From CAYPHJ01 sp964410485 (lineage in GTDB: Bacteria > Desulfobacterota > Binatia > UBA9968), in the NCBI GenBank assembly GCA_964410485.1, contig CAYPHJ010000084.1:1-20274 (forward strand): a stretch of 20,274 nucleotides of DNA, in the 5' to 3' direction. Each line of letters begins with the position of its first letter. Positions within the stretch are counted from its first letter, which is position 1. Shown one piece after another: positions 7,203 through 15,339 of the stretch. Below the pieces are notes generated by a model. It saw nothing but the letters and a program-made list of their open reading frames with translations, ran no database searches and had not been told where the DNA came from. The position numbers and the translations under genes are program-made.

Positions 7203-9038
7203 TCACGAGGAAGGAATTCTTGGAGTCTCTCGAAATTCTCCCGGCCACTCGGTATTCCGTTCCGGTGGCCTGATATTTTGCTGGGCACAAGGAATCCAGA
7301 CGTAAAACATCGAGCCCTCGTTTAGTTCACTCTGAACCCATATCCGCCCACCGTGCCCCTCGGCGATCATTTTGCATATGAGTAGTCCGAGCCCGGTTCC
7401 TTCTTTATGAGAGCTTCGCGTGTCGGTCTGATGATACTTTGAAAAGAGCATCTTTGCTTCGTCCGGCGCAATTCCAATTCCCGTGTCTTTCACCCAGATC
7501 TCAACCCCGTCGCCTTCTCTTCGGGCGCCGAGTTCAATCTCTCCTTCCTCGGGGGTAAATTTTAGAGCATTGCTGAGTAAATTATCGATTACTCGCTCGA
7601 GTTTCTCACGATCCGCCGAAACGAAACCGATTCCAGGTTCGACGGCCAGCTCGAGACGTATGTTGGCCTGCTCGCTTCGCGCGACGTATTTCTTGTACGT
7701 TTCCCTGAGCCATTTCTCAACGGCAACGGGCTCTTTCTTCAGATTCAAGTATCCGGCTCTGTACCTGGAGAATTCCAAGAACTGGTTGAGAATCTCGGCT
7801 AGCTTATCACTGCCTTCTTCAATCATGCTGATCAACGCTTGTTCATCTTCTTTTCGCTCGCCTCTTCGGCGGAGCAGCGAGGCTGCAGAAGCGATTGTCT
7901 GCAGGGGGTTTCGCAAATCATGCGCGATCATAGCCGCAAAGTCAGCCTGGCGTCCGGTGACTTTGCTTAGGGATAAGCGCATTTGCTCAATGACCTCTTC
8001 GAATTGGTCGACAGTTTCGGCAACCCTGGTCGCATACGCAGCGGCATTCTGTTGTGGTTCGCTTTCGCCGAGTGCCCGCGCCGACGTGATCAGACTCTCG
8101 AGTCTCCTCCGAATGAAGAAGTGAGTCCCCACCCATGTGCCGCCAGCGGCCAGCAGCAAGGTTATCAAAAACAAGACTATACTGTGGGTGAGAACGCGTT
8201 TGGATGCTGTAAAAGCGACATCGTAAGGTATTCCGACGCTCACGAACAAAGCCCCGGTTTTCGAGGTCGGGTGCAGGGTGGTGAATCCGTACAGATGGCG
8301 AAGGCCGTCGAGGCTGTCGGCCTCCATGACTCCTTCTTTTTGCTGGATCATCGTTTTAATGAGCGGAGTCATTGCCGACTTGCCCACCCATTTCTCTGGT
8401 TCAGGGTAATGGGCCAAGATAGCGCCTTCCGCGTCCACCGCCAAAAGTCTCGATTGCGGCGGCAGTTCCGCTCTGGCTGCCACTGAACTCAACCACTCCA
8501 GGTCCAAACCCGCCGCGACCACCGCATGGACTGGCCCGTCAGGATCGAAGGCGGGGTAAGCCATGTTAATAGCGGGCTTGCCGGAAATTCTGCCCACCAT
8601 GAGACGGCTGATTCCGAGACGCCGCTCGTCTATTGCTTCCCGGAAGTACTCGCGATCGCCAATGTTTGGGTAGTTCCCGGTGGGCAAGCCGCTACAGAAG
8701 ACATCCCCTTGGGGGGTTGCCGCTCCTAGATTGGTATATAACGGGAACGTATGCCTCATGAACTCAGTGAATAACCTGCTGCACTTCTCGGAGTTTCGTT
8801 CGCGAACTGCGGGAAGCTGCGCCAATACCATCAACAACTGCTCGGTCCGAGCAATGAGGATTTCCTGCTCCGACGCCGCCAATCGGGCAACCCTCAGCGC
8901 GGTTTCCTGTGCTTGGAAGCGCGCCTCGCGCCGTTGCTCCCAGAACGCGTAGCCAATGATCAGGATCATGCTCGGAAAAACGATCGAGAGGACTAGTACG
9001 ATCAACCAACTGCGAACTCTGTTGAAACTAATGTGCAT
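7203..9038 (-). CDS. Membrane sensor histidine kinase with periplasmic dCACHE-type domain
   Basis: The 611-residue protein has a transmembrane helix at about 12-32, an extracytoplasmic sensor of about 250 residues (GDREYFREAIDERRLGIS, then GKPAINMAYPAFDPDG, typical of double-CACHE domains), and a second helix at about 283-304. HisKA follows, with phosphoacceptor H373 in MIAHDLRNPLQ. The HATPase domain has the N box IDNLLSNALKF (484-494), G1 DTGIGI (518-523) and G2 GTGLGL (547-552). A HAMP relay is not obvious between helix 2 and HisKA. CACHE domains usually bind small ligands such as organic or amino acids. No receiver domain is fused and no response regulator is adjacent, so it is an orphan. 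ATG 9038 has only a weak GGAAG three bases upstream. It converges with the tautomerase relic. Confidence 0.93.
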   Translation of the reverse strand: MHISFNRVRSWLIVLVLSIVFPSMILIIGYAFWEQRREARFQAQETALRVARLAASEQEILIARTEQLLMVLAQLPAVRERNSEKCSRLFTEFMRHTFPLYTNLGAATPQGDVFCSGLPTGNYPNIGDREYFREAIDERRLGISRLMVGRISGKPAINMAYPAFDPDGPVHAVVAAGLDLEWLSSVAARAELPPQSRLLAVDAEGAILAHYPEPEKWVGKSAMTPLIKTMIQQKEGVMEADSLDGLRHLYGFTTLHPTSKTGALFVSVGIPYDVAFTASKRVLTHSIVLFLITLLLAAGGTWVGTHFFIRRRLESLITSARALGESEPQQNAAAYATRVAETVDQFEEVIEQMRLSLSKVTGRQADFAAMIAHDLRNPLQTIASAASLLRRRGERKEDEQALISMIEEGSDKLAEILNQFLEFSRYRAGYLNLKKEPVAVEKWLRETYKKYVARSEQANIRLELAVEPGIGFVSADREKLERVIDNLLSNALKFTPEEGEIELGARREGDGVEIWVKDTGIGIAPDEAKMLFSKYHQTDTRSSHKEGTGLGLLICKMIAEGHGGRIWVQSELNEGSMFYVWIPCAQQNIRPPERNTEWPGEFRETPRIPSS

Positions 9039-9538
9039 AACTTCCGTGGGGCTTGTCTGAAGAGCCGTAATGCGCTCGTTGGGCTTTCAAACCAGACGAG
9101 TAACTGACGCATTCCGCAGCATTCCACAACTCGAGGAGCAATGCCGGAGAGCTCTCAGGCTTGAACATCTAAAAACGCCCCGCGCCCGGATGTTTTTACC
9201 AAACGGAATCAGTAAAACAAGTCACTGGAACAATGATAGTCTTGTAAGTCTTCCGGCGTTGAGTTTGTCTCCCTATGAACTACACCGGAAGGTATAGGTG
9301 GACGGAACCCCAAATCTGTCCATCTAGGTCACTTGAGGTCGTAGTAGGTTTTGCGCTACCCAAATGACACCATGGCTTTCCCCTGGCTTTCTCTATGATT
9401 ATGATAAGGGAGTGTTGACTACCATCGATGTCCCCGACTCCCGCGCAACGGCACCTGCGACGTGCGGACAGGCGACCGTGGCAAGATCGACTGTGACAAT
9501 ATAGTGTGGAGGCTCGCTCCGCTGATACGGATGAGCGC
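9039..9538. other. Divergent intergenic region, no gene recognised
   Basis: About 500 bp lie between the divergently transcribed kinase and prenyltransferase genes, so promoters for both should be here. I saw no convincing sigma-70 pair, although TATGATTATGATAAG (9395-9409) contains two TATGAT hexamers. Short frames on both strands carry no family signature. Confidence 0.4.
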
Positions 9539-10324
9539 ATGATCGCTACCGCCTTCCGCCTTCTCTACTCCCTTTACGAGCGCCGGCTTCTACGTCAGGT
9601 TCGGCGAGGACCGCTGCCTGCTCACGTCGGCGTAATCCTCGATGGAAACCGCCGCTATGCTCAAAAGCATGGACTTACCGATCCCCAGGCAATCTACCGC
9701 TTGGGCGCCCACAAGTTAGATGACATGCTCGACTGGTGCGGTGAGCTACAGATTCCGGCTGTGACTCTGTGGGTTTTCTCCACCGACAATTTTAGCCGGC
9801 CCCGAGAGGAAGTATCCGGAATTCTCGTTGCAATCGAGGAAAAGCTCAACATGCTGGCTGATGCGCCGCACATCCATCAGCAGCGAGTTCGCGTGCGGGC
9901 TGTCGGCAAGCTTGAACTCCTTCCCCGATCAACCCTGGAGGCCATTAGAGCTGCAGAGCAAACAACGGCCAGCTACAACTCCATGGTGTTAACAATCGCG
10001 GTGGCCTATACTGGCCGTGAGGAAATCGCCGATGCCGTGCGTACCCTGCTTCAAGATAAAGCCGGACAGGGCAAGGGACTCCAGGAGATCATAAAGGAGA
10101 TCACGCAGGAGGAAATCAGACGCTATCTCTACTCGGCGGATCTGCCGGACCCTGCCCTCATTATCCGAACGAGCGGCGAAATCCGTCTTTCTGGTTTTCT
10201 ACTGTGGCAAAGCGCTTACAGCGAATTTTACTTCTCGGATGTCTATTGGCCAGCTTTTCGTAAGATCGACTTTCTGCGCGCTTTGCGCGCTTTCCAACAA
10301 CGCCAGCGTCGCTTTGGACGCTAA
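9539..10324 (+). CDS. uppS: cis-Prenyltransferase (isoprenyl / undecaprenyl diphosphate synthase family)
   Basis: The 261-residue soluble or membrane-associated enzyme condenses isopentenyl diphosphate onto an allylic primer in cis. Signature motifs are HVGVILDGNRRYAQKHG with catalytic D35, LWVFSTDNFSRP (77-88), and LIIRTSGEIRLSGFLLWQSA (207-226), followed by SEFYF. Length is normal for the family. The first motif is DGNRRYA rather than the DGNGRWA of classic UppS. RR variants occur in short-chain bacterial and archaeal members, so product chain length is uncertain and the symbol is by family only. ATG 9539, with a weak GGATGAG before it, is preferred; an upstream in-frame GTG at 9506 lacks an SD. 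No lipid or peptidoglycan neighbours are present. The 3' end runs into a 757-bp gap. Confidence 0.88.
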   Translation: MIATAFRLLYSLYERRLLRQVRRGPLPAHVGVILDGNRRYAQKHGLTDPQAIYRLGAHKLDDMLDWCGELQIPAVTLWVFSTDNFSRPREEVSGILVAIEEKLNMLADAPHIHQQRVRVRAVGKLELLPRSTLEAIRAAEQTTASYNSMVLTIAVAYTGREEIADAVRTLLQDKAGQGKGLQEIIKEITQEEIRRYLYSADLPDPALIIRTSGEIRLSGFLLWQSAYSEFYFSDVYWPAFRKIDFLRALRAFQQRQRRFGR

Positions 10325-10456
10325 AGCTTAACCTGACACCCAAAGTTTTACAGGCTGAGTTCGGCATGACTTCCTCCATCCACGCACGCTAGCCGCTCTG
10401 CTTCAAAATGTCTGCGGTCCAGGGAGTGTTCCTTTCCATTCGGGGATGACCGCGGT

Positions 10457-10540
10457 CATCTCAGATGAAAGGGGCGACATTACATCTCTCAGATCAGAAA
10501 GGCGCGGTTTCATCTCGTGATTTTGTGACTTTTCCTGTTA
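10457..10540. repeat. Tandem CATCTC-type repeat block, possible insertion-sequence end
   Basis: Three units begin CATCTC or ATCTC at 10457, 10483 and 10511. The first two share TCTCAGAT, then GAAAGG and a GCG core, at 28-bp spacing; the third (TCTCGTGATTTTGTGAC) is diverged. The second and third units match 14904-14945, including CTCAGATCAGAAA. Short repeated subterminal motifs like this are typical of IS21-family ends. That assignment is from memory of the pattern, and no transposase remains nearby. Confidence 0.45.
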
Positions 10541-10730
10541 GACGCCAAGGAAGAACTGTCCTAGGCTAGAGCTGCGAAGCTTGGAGAGTATGACGCGGAA
10601 CTGAGACCCGATTGAATGCGTCACGCGATCATAAATGACTAAGTCCCTGTTGTGACATGGCTATCTTGTGCCAGTGCCAGGAGCCACTCCGACTCTGTGC
10701 CAATATGTCGCACTCCTGCACACCTGAAGC

Positions 10731-10748
10731 GCGGGTTCTGTAACCCGC
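10731..10748. repeat. Short perfect hairpin
   Basis: GCGGGTT (10731-10737), loop CTGT, AACCCGC (10742-10748). There is no T-tract on either strand. The role is unknown; it could be a protein site or part of a dispersed palindrome. Confidence 0.35.
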
Positions 10749-11081
10749 ATCGGACGCGCGTTCGGCACTCGCGCCACGTTTTCGGGTATATGCCCAACCC
10801 TCAACGTAATGGGTGATAGGAAAAAGGCGCAGTAGATAAGGATTTGGTTGCTGAATGCTGCTACACGCTTGAATGGCATAAATTCTGCTCTTGGCGACGT
10901 GAGTAGCTGCACAATTAGCCGTGGGCATTTGTGTTTCGATCCTTTTGTGTGAGCCGTCGTGCGCCGCGTCCTCAAGAGTTGTCCCGCATAATCGTAGGCT
11001 GTCCCCGGAACATGAGCAATTCGACGAAAGACCGCCAACTGGCCTACAAACACAATACGCCCGGAGGCGCGACATAAGCCC

Positions 11082-12197
11082 ATGACAGCAATCCACGAGC
11101 CGCACCTGACGGGCAGACATTTATGGGAAATTAGGCCTGTACGAGAACTCGCGTTTCTGATCCTTGCCGGACTGTTGTTGTGGCTTTTGTATTTCCTTCG
11201 CGGCATTTTTATGCCGCTATTCATGGCCCTGGTTCTGGCACATGTCTTCACTCCGTTTATCACCTGGTTGGAGACGCGCTGGAGATGCCACAGGCTTGTC
11301 GGCTCTCTGCTAGTTCTATTCGCGGGTTTGACCACGATTGTTGCTTTTTTTATTTCGCTTGGGCCTATCCTCGCTGAGCAATTCGGTGCGCTGGCCGCCA
11401 GGCTCCCCGACTATATTCGCGCCCTCGCAGCCGCATACAACATAGAGCTGGGAAATCTGCTTGACGAACTGGAAAAATCGATTCGAACTCTCCAGCTGAG
11501 ACAAATTCTGGGGCAGTTGTTTGATACGACCGGAAGGGCGCTCGGAGTGTTGGCTTACGTGTTTACGACGGCGACCTATATACTGTTTTTCGTGGCAGTG
11601 GTCGCAGTTTACTTTGTGGTGTTTTCTTGGCGCTTCAACTCGGGGGTTAATAAACTCCGTGATTATGTGCCCGAAAGCCGCAAGAAAAGCGTCTTTGAGC
11701 TGGCCGGGAAAATGGACGAGGCCGTCGGTGAGTTTTTCAGACGACGCTTACTGATATCGTTCATTTTCGGCGTTTTCCTTTCCTTCGGTTGGTTGCTTAC
11801 CGGCGTGCCCTACTGGTTTTTTCTCGGAATGCTTACAGGATTGCTGAACATCGTGCCTTACCTTTCTATCATTACTTGGCCAGTCGCCATTCTCCTGAAA
11901 TACGTCGATACTCTGATCGGCGCCCCAAACGTCAGTCCGGACTGGGTGGCCACAATAGTTTGGCCTAGCCTCGTGTACTGGGCCGCTCAGATGATTGAAA
12001 ATTGGGTGCTCACGCCGTGGATTCAAGGTGGTAAAAGTCACATGAGCGCGCCAACCGTTCTGATCGTAGCGTTTGTCGGCGGTGCTTTGGCAGGCGTCTG
12101 GGGTTTATTGTTCGCCATTCCAGCTGGAGCGTGCGTCAGTATTCTGCTCGCCGATGTCGTCTTGCCACGCGTTAGACTTTGGGCTGCCACGAATTGA
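11082..12197 (+). CDS. AI-2E transporter (PerM/YdiK) family membrane protein
   Basis: This 371-residue polytopic inner-membrane protein has a helix pair near residues 24-62 (AFLILAGLLLWLLYFLRGIF, then MALVLAHVFTPFI), another at about 71-95, and an amphipathic middle segment (about 96-155). A helix at about 160-185 follows, and then the family's conserved C-terminal cluster: GVPYWFFLGMLTGLLNIVPY (about 246-265), ENWVLTPWIQGGKSHMSAPT and LLFAIPAGACVSILL. The family includes the disputed autoinducer-2 exporter TqsA and Na+/H+ antiporter-like members, so the substrate is unknown. Length is usual. ATG 11082 has a GGAGG about 14 bases upstream, longer than ideal. It is a single transcription unit as far as can be seen, ending 43 bp before a signal-peptide fragment. 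Confidence 0.9.
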   Translation: MTAIHEPHLTGRHLWEIRPVRELAFLILAGLLLWLLYFLRGIFMPLFMALVLAHVFTPFITWLETRWRCHRLVGSLLVLFAGLTTIVAFFISLGPILAEQFGALAARLPDYIRALAAAYNIELGNLLDELEKSIRTLQLRQILGQLFDTTGRALGVLAYVFTTATYILFFVAVVAVYFVVFSWRFNSGVNKLRDYVPESRKKSVFELAGKMDEAVGEFFRRRLLISFIFGVFLSFGWLLTGVPYWFFLGMLTGLLNIVPYLSIITWPVAILLKYVDTLIGAPNVSPDWVATIVWPSLVYWAAQMIENWVLTPWIQGGKSHMSAPTVLIVAFVGGALAGVWGLLFAIPAGACVSILLADVVLPRVRLWAATN

Positions 12198-12239
12198 TGT
12201 TTTGGCGGCCGGTCGCACAAGATCCTGGAAACGACTTAA

Positions 12240-12406
12240 ATGGGATCTCGCTTTTTGCACTACGCGATCACAGCTGGCATCCTTGCGTTTGCCTTCGCCG
12301 CGCTGCCCATAACGGCCACGGCCGCGAATAGAGCACATGATTTCATCGTCTAAGGTTGGAGGTCACACGCTATCGAGACGTTTCGCTATGGGGAAAAGAG
12401 CGTTGA
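12240..12406 (+). pseudogene. Deleted TRAP (TAXI-type) periplasmic binding protein: two ends remain
   Basis: ATG 12240 starts a 37-codon frame beginning MGSRFLHYAITAGILAFAFA and ending near TATAANRAHDFIV, a clear Sec signal peptide with an Ala-rich cleavage region, then TAA 12351. In a different frame directly upstream of the permease, RYRDVSLWGKER ends at TGA 12404-12406, four bases from the permease start. TAXI-family solute-binding proteins commonly end in HPGAxRYYREVGLW-like sequence. The inference is that a gene of about 320 codons lost its interior and kept both ends. The signal-peptide part is clear; the C-terminal match is short and less certain. Confidence 0.55.
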
Positions 12407-12409
12407 AAC

Positions 12410-14365
12410 ATGGCTGACGCCGAGCTGATAAAGTTCCGCTCACTTCAAGGGCCTATCGGCATCTATGAGAAGGTCCTGTTGATTGCAATCCCGGTGGTCG
12501 GGCTTATTTTTGTGTCGGATGCTCCTTTCTACCTCGGAACAGCCATTCTCACAGAGCAATACCTCGGCCTTCTTCTGGCGCTAATTTTGAGCAGTGTTTT
12601 TCTTGCCGTGCCCCCTTCAAATCATGCGCATCGCCACCGGGTCCCCTTGTATGATCTTGTGTTGTCGTTTTTGGGGCTTGCCGTCGGGGTGTATCCCGCA
12701 TTGTTCTTCCCTGAGGTCATGCGCCGGATGGGTGATCCCGATTCTCTTCGCCTTTTGCTCGGGGTTGTTGCAATAGTTCTGATTCTCGAAGCACTCCGCC
12801 GGACCATTGGCTGGATACTTGTTGGCGTCGGCGTTTTTTTTCTAATCTACGCGCGTTTTGCCGATTTATTTCCGGCCGTCTTTGCCGGTACCGGTGTTCC
12901 GTGGGATCGCCTAATCAATTACCTTTACACGGATGTCAACAGCCTTTTCGGCCTCGCCTTGGGAGTGACGGGCACGGTCGTACTTCCTTACATATTCTTT
13001 GGTCAAACTTTGTTCGCAATCGGTGCCGGACAATACCTCACTGATCTCGCGATGGCCGTCTTCGGCCGTTTTCGAGGTGGCCCGGCCAAGGTGGCGGTCG
13101 TTGCCTCGAGTTTGTTTGGCACGATTTCGGGTAGCGCGGTAGCCAACGTAGCCGTGGACGGTCCGATCACCATCCCCCTCATGAAACGGACCGGGTATCC
13201 CGCCCCTATGGCAGGGGCTATCGAGGCGGTGGCCTCCACCGGCGGACAAATCATGCCGCCCATCATGGGAGCAGCGGCCTTCATAATGGCCGAGTTTTTG
13301 GCCATACCCTATAGAGAGATCGTTGTCGCTGCCCTTTTTCCTGCTGTGCTTTACTACCTCGCCTTATTCGCACAGGTAGACCTCGAAGCCGGTAAGGCTG
13401 GCCTTAGAGGCCTTCGGCGCCAGGAGTTGCCGGCTCTTATTCCTCTATTAAGAATGGGATGGGTCTTCTTTCTTCCCCTGTCGATCCTTGTTTACGTTCT
13501 GTTTATCCAAAAGACCGATGCCGGGGACGCTGGCATGTTCGCCGCCTTGGCCACGCTGGCGTTGGGCTTTCTAAGAAAAGAGCTGCGGTCGAACCCTAGG
13601 TGGGTATTGGAGACGCTGGAGAGTACGGGCCGGACAATGCTGGAATTGGGTGTCACGGTGGCTTTGGCCGGGCTGATTATTGGTGCCGTTCAGGTCAGTG
13701 GCCTGGCCTTCATTCTGGCTCATGGACTGGTTCAACTCGCCGGCGGTAGTGTCGTGACTCTGTTATTCCTCACCGGCAGTGCCAGCATGATCCTCGGTAT
13801 GGGGATGCCAACAACGGCGGTGTACATTCTTCTGGCCGTTCTTGTGGCGCCGGCCCTGGTGCAACTCGGGATCGATCCGTTGGCTGCTCATTTATTCATT
13901 TTCTACTTCGGCATGGTCTCCATGATCACGCCGCCCATTTGTCTGGCAGCGTACACGGCTGCAGCTATCGCTCAAGCTGATGCCATGAGAACCGGTCTAG
14001 AAGCTACGCGATTGGGGATTGTGGCCTATATTGTTCCGTTTCTCTTTGCATTTTCGCCTGCGCTGCTACTGAAGGGATCGGTGTTGGATGTCTTGTTCGC
14101 CTCCACGACTGCCATTGCAGGAACGATTCTCATAAGCATTGCACTGACTGGCTACCTGTTTCGGAACATCGGTAGACTCAGGAGGTTGGTTTTGGGCCTG
14201 GCGGCATTGGCGCTCCTTTTCCCTCATGTAGGGCCAGGAGTCCTTTTCAGTTGGGGCACGAATGTTATTGGGATTGCCCTGGCTACTGTAATTTTGGGAC
14301 CTGAGGTGCGGACGGAGCTGCGAAATCGCCGCAACTTAGTCACTGGCCTATCAGCGCCACAATAG
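12410..14365 (+). CDS. TRAP transporter, fused 4TM/12TM permease
   Basis: The 651-residue inner-membrane protein combines the small (DctQ-like, first about 150 residues) and large (DctM-like) subunits of a tripartite ATP-independent periplasmic transporter. Diagnostic motifs are SSLFGTISGSAVANVAVDG (233-251), an EAVASTGGQIMPPIMGAAAF stretch near 269-288, and GMGMPTTAVYILL near 463-475, with FYFGMVSMITPPICLAAYTA near 500-519. Length and order match fused permeases that work with TAXI-type binding proteins and use ion gradients to import organic or amino acids. ATG 12410 is three bases after the stop of the presumed binding-protein remnant, so translation was probably coupled; no strong separate SD is visible. 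With no binding protein nearby, it may be orphaned or may use one encoded elsewhere. Confidence 0.93.
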   Translation: MADAELIKFRSLQGPIGIYEKVLLIAIPVVGLIFVSDAPFYLGTAILTEQYLGLLLALILSSVFLAVPPSNHAHRHRVPLYDLVLSFLGLAVGVYPALFFPEVMRRMGDPDSLRLLLGVVAIVLILEALRRTIGWILVGVGVFFLIYARFADLFPAVFAGTGVPWDRLINYLYTDVNSLFGLALGVTGTVVLPYIFFGQTLFAIGAGQYLTDLAMAVFGRFRGGPAKVAVVASSLFGTISGSAVANVAVDGPITIPLMKRTGYPAPMAGAIEAVASTGGQIMPPIMGAAAFIMAEFLAIPYREIVVAALFPAVLYYLALFAQVDLEAGKAGLRGLRRQELPALIPLLRMGWVFFLPLSILVYVLFIQKTDAGDAGMFAALATLALGFLRKELRSNPRWVLETLESTGRTMLELGVTVALAGLIIGAVQVSGLAFILAHGLVQLAGGSVVTLLFLTGSASMILGMGMPTTAVYILLAVLVAPALVQLGIDPLAAHLFIFYFGMVSMITPPICLAAYTAAAIAQADAMRTGLEATRLGIVAYIVPFLFAFSPALLLKGSVLDVLFASTTAIAGTILISIALTGYLFRNIGRLRRLVLGLAALALLFPHVGPGVLFSWGTNVIGIALATVILGPEVRTELRNRRNLVTGLSAPQ

Positions 14366-14393
14366 TTATGGCACTCGGACGGTCCGTAGAGAG

Positions 14394-14570
14394 ATGATCC
14401 AAGCTGCTGATGCCGCTGTTGTTCCTCGCGGGCCGGCGACGTGGATGACCGCGATGATTACCGGCGGCATTTTGGCTGCGTGGACATATGGCCTGATGAG
14501 TCACCTAATGGGTATCATTTGGCCGGAGCCGCTGTTTGATATCTCGGTCCTGAACTCATACTTGCTGTGA
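14394..14570 (+). CDS. Small membrane protein, possible TctB C-terminal relic
   Basis: ATG 14394 opens 58 codons beginning MIQAADAAVVPRGPATWMTA. One strong hydrophobic segment (about 18-44) ends GIIWPEPLF. The helix followed by a Pro-rich LP/WPEPLF-like tail recalls the last helix of TctB, the small subunit of tripartite tricarboxylate transporters, which usually ends in a V-P-L-P-x-G motif. Position directly after a TRAP permease makes a solute-transport origin attractive, but the match is only a pattern. A weak GAGAG lies immediately before the ATG. Alternatives are a real single-pass microprotein or a chance ORF. Confidence 0.35.
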   Translation: MIQAADAAVVPRGPATWMTAMITGGILAAWTYGLMSHLMGIIWPEPLFDISVLNSYLL

Positions 14571-14600
14571 CATCTGGACGAGAATACTGACAAGCCATGT

Positions 14601-14732
14601 TTACGTTTTTGTTTTCCACAACCGGCTAGCGAACGTTCGGATTTTGCGGAGTCTATCCGCGAGGGAGAGAATCAAGATAAAAAATATAAAACCACCAGCA
14701 AACAATGCGACAATCAATTCATCCGTTGCCAT
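14601..14732 (-). CDS. 43-residue single-pass membrane protein
   Basis: The protein starts MATDELIVALFAGGFIFFIL and continues ILSLADRLRKIRTFASRL. It has a short acidic N-terminus, one hydrophobic helix (about 7-24) and a strongly basic tail, giving an N-out/C-in orientation by the positive-inside rule. ATG 14732 is chosen over the longer frame start at 14852 because GGAGTG lies about eight bases upstream and the region before it has no protein character. The family is unknown. Small regulatory subunits of transporters look like this, but nothing in the sequence names a partner. Confidence 0.5.
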   Translation of the reverse strand: MATDELIVALFAGGFIFFILILSLADRLRKIRTFASRLWKTKT

Positions 14733-14903
14733 GGGCTTCACTCCGCTTCGCCCCTGCGACTGATTCGGCATCTCGCTTGGGCAGAGAGCGCACTGACGGA
14801 TTGCCGAATGCGGCCATTCTTCATGCCGCAAGAGCGAAGCTATCAGCGGCACAATCGTGCTGCAGAATTTGTCTTGTAAGCAGAAGAAAACTGTGGGGGA
14901 CGG

Positions 14904-14945
14904 CTCAGATCAGAAACGTGCGGTTTATCTCGTAGATCTTGTAAG
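14904..14945. repeat. Second copy of the CTCAGATCAGAAA repeat
   Basis: CTCAGATCAGAAA (14904-14916), GCGGTTT and ATCTCGT follow one another here as at 10488-10518, and the similarity continues weakly for another ten bases. The two copies have the same orientation, 4.4 kb apart. The copy overlaps the last 14 codons of the minus-strand frame ending at 14905. Confidence 0.5.
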
Positions 14946-15216
14946 CTTTCTTCGAGAGTTCCGGCCGGTGTTTGCTTCTTTGCGATTCGACCTCTCCGAC
15001 AGCAGGAAAGAAAGCAGTGATTTTCAAAAGCGTCGTTGCGGGATCTTTGTGTCTGAATTCATGGCCTCTGATTGCGCCGGGTGCGCTGAATAGATCAGAG
15101 TTCGTGATGGCGTGAGCGTTCCACAATTCCCCTGGATAGTCGGTCTTTAGATTTCCATAAGAAATGGATAAGAGCCAGAAGGCCAAGAGAGAAACAGTTA
15201 TGATCTTGCGGAACAC
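14905..15216 (-). CDS. Hypothetical secreted small protein (doubtful)
   Basis: The 103-codon frame begins with a GTG at 15216 and reads as a signal peptide (RKIITVSLLAFWLLSISYG), followed by a hydrophilic body with no recognised motif and a basic C-terminus. A TAA sits two codons before the GTG, so the start cannot be further upstream. The only SD-like bases (AAGG) are too close to the start to work well. The C-terminus is encoded by the repeat at 14904-14945, which suggests truncation or fusion by a mobile sequence. The signal peptide is the only strong argument for a real gene. Confidence 0.35.
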   Translation of the reverse strand: MFRKIITVSLLAFWLLSISYGNLKTDYPGELWNAHAITNSDLFSAPGAIRGHEFRHKDPATTLLKITAFFPAVGEVESQRSKHRPELSKKAYKIYEINRTFLI

Positions 15217-15268
15217 ACCTTAAGTGTTCACACAAAAAGTAGGACTTATCAAGCGAATGTAAGGTGTG
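15214..15268. repeat. Nine-base inverted repeat near the TerC truncation point
   Basis: CACACCTTA (15214-15222) and TAAGGTGTG (15260-15268) are perfect complements separated by 37 bases. A second small pair, GAACAC/GTGTTC, overlaps the left arm (15211-15229). They lie about 70 bp before the point where TerC homology starts, so they may be a remnant of the event that removed its 5' end or an operator region. Confidence 0.3.
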
Positions 15269-15339
15269 GCTGGCCCGCTAAGTGAACATGTGCATTACCT
15301 GTCCATCAGTCGTCATTCTCCTTAAACTGCTTCGATACT

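Larger units (their letters stand above)
10325..11081. other. Long intergenic region without a recognised gene
   Basis: The long minus-strand frames here are rich in Arg, Cys and Ser with no domain pattern and overlap the next gene antisense, so I treat them as shadows. The interval holds a tandem repeat block (10457-10540) and a small hairpin (10731-10748). It may be the scar of a lost mobile element. Confidence 0.45.

Noticed and set aside
10629..11335. Two long overlapping minus-strand frames (163 and 224 codons).
   Set aside because: They overlap each other and run antisense into the clear AI-2E-family gene, have Arg/Ser/Cys-rich composition, no domain signature and no SD.
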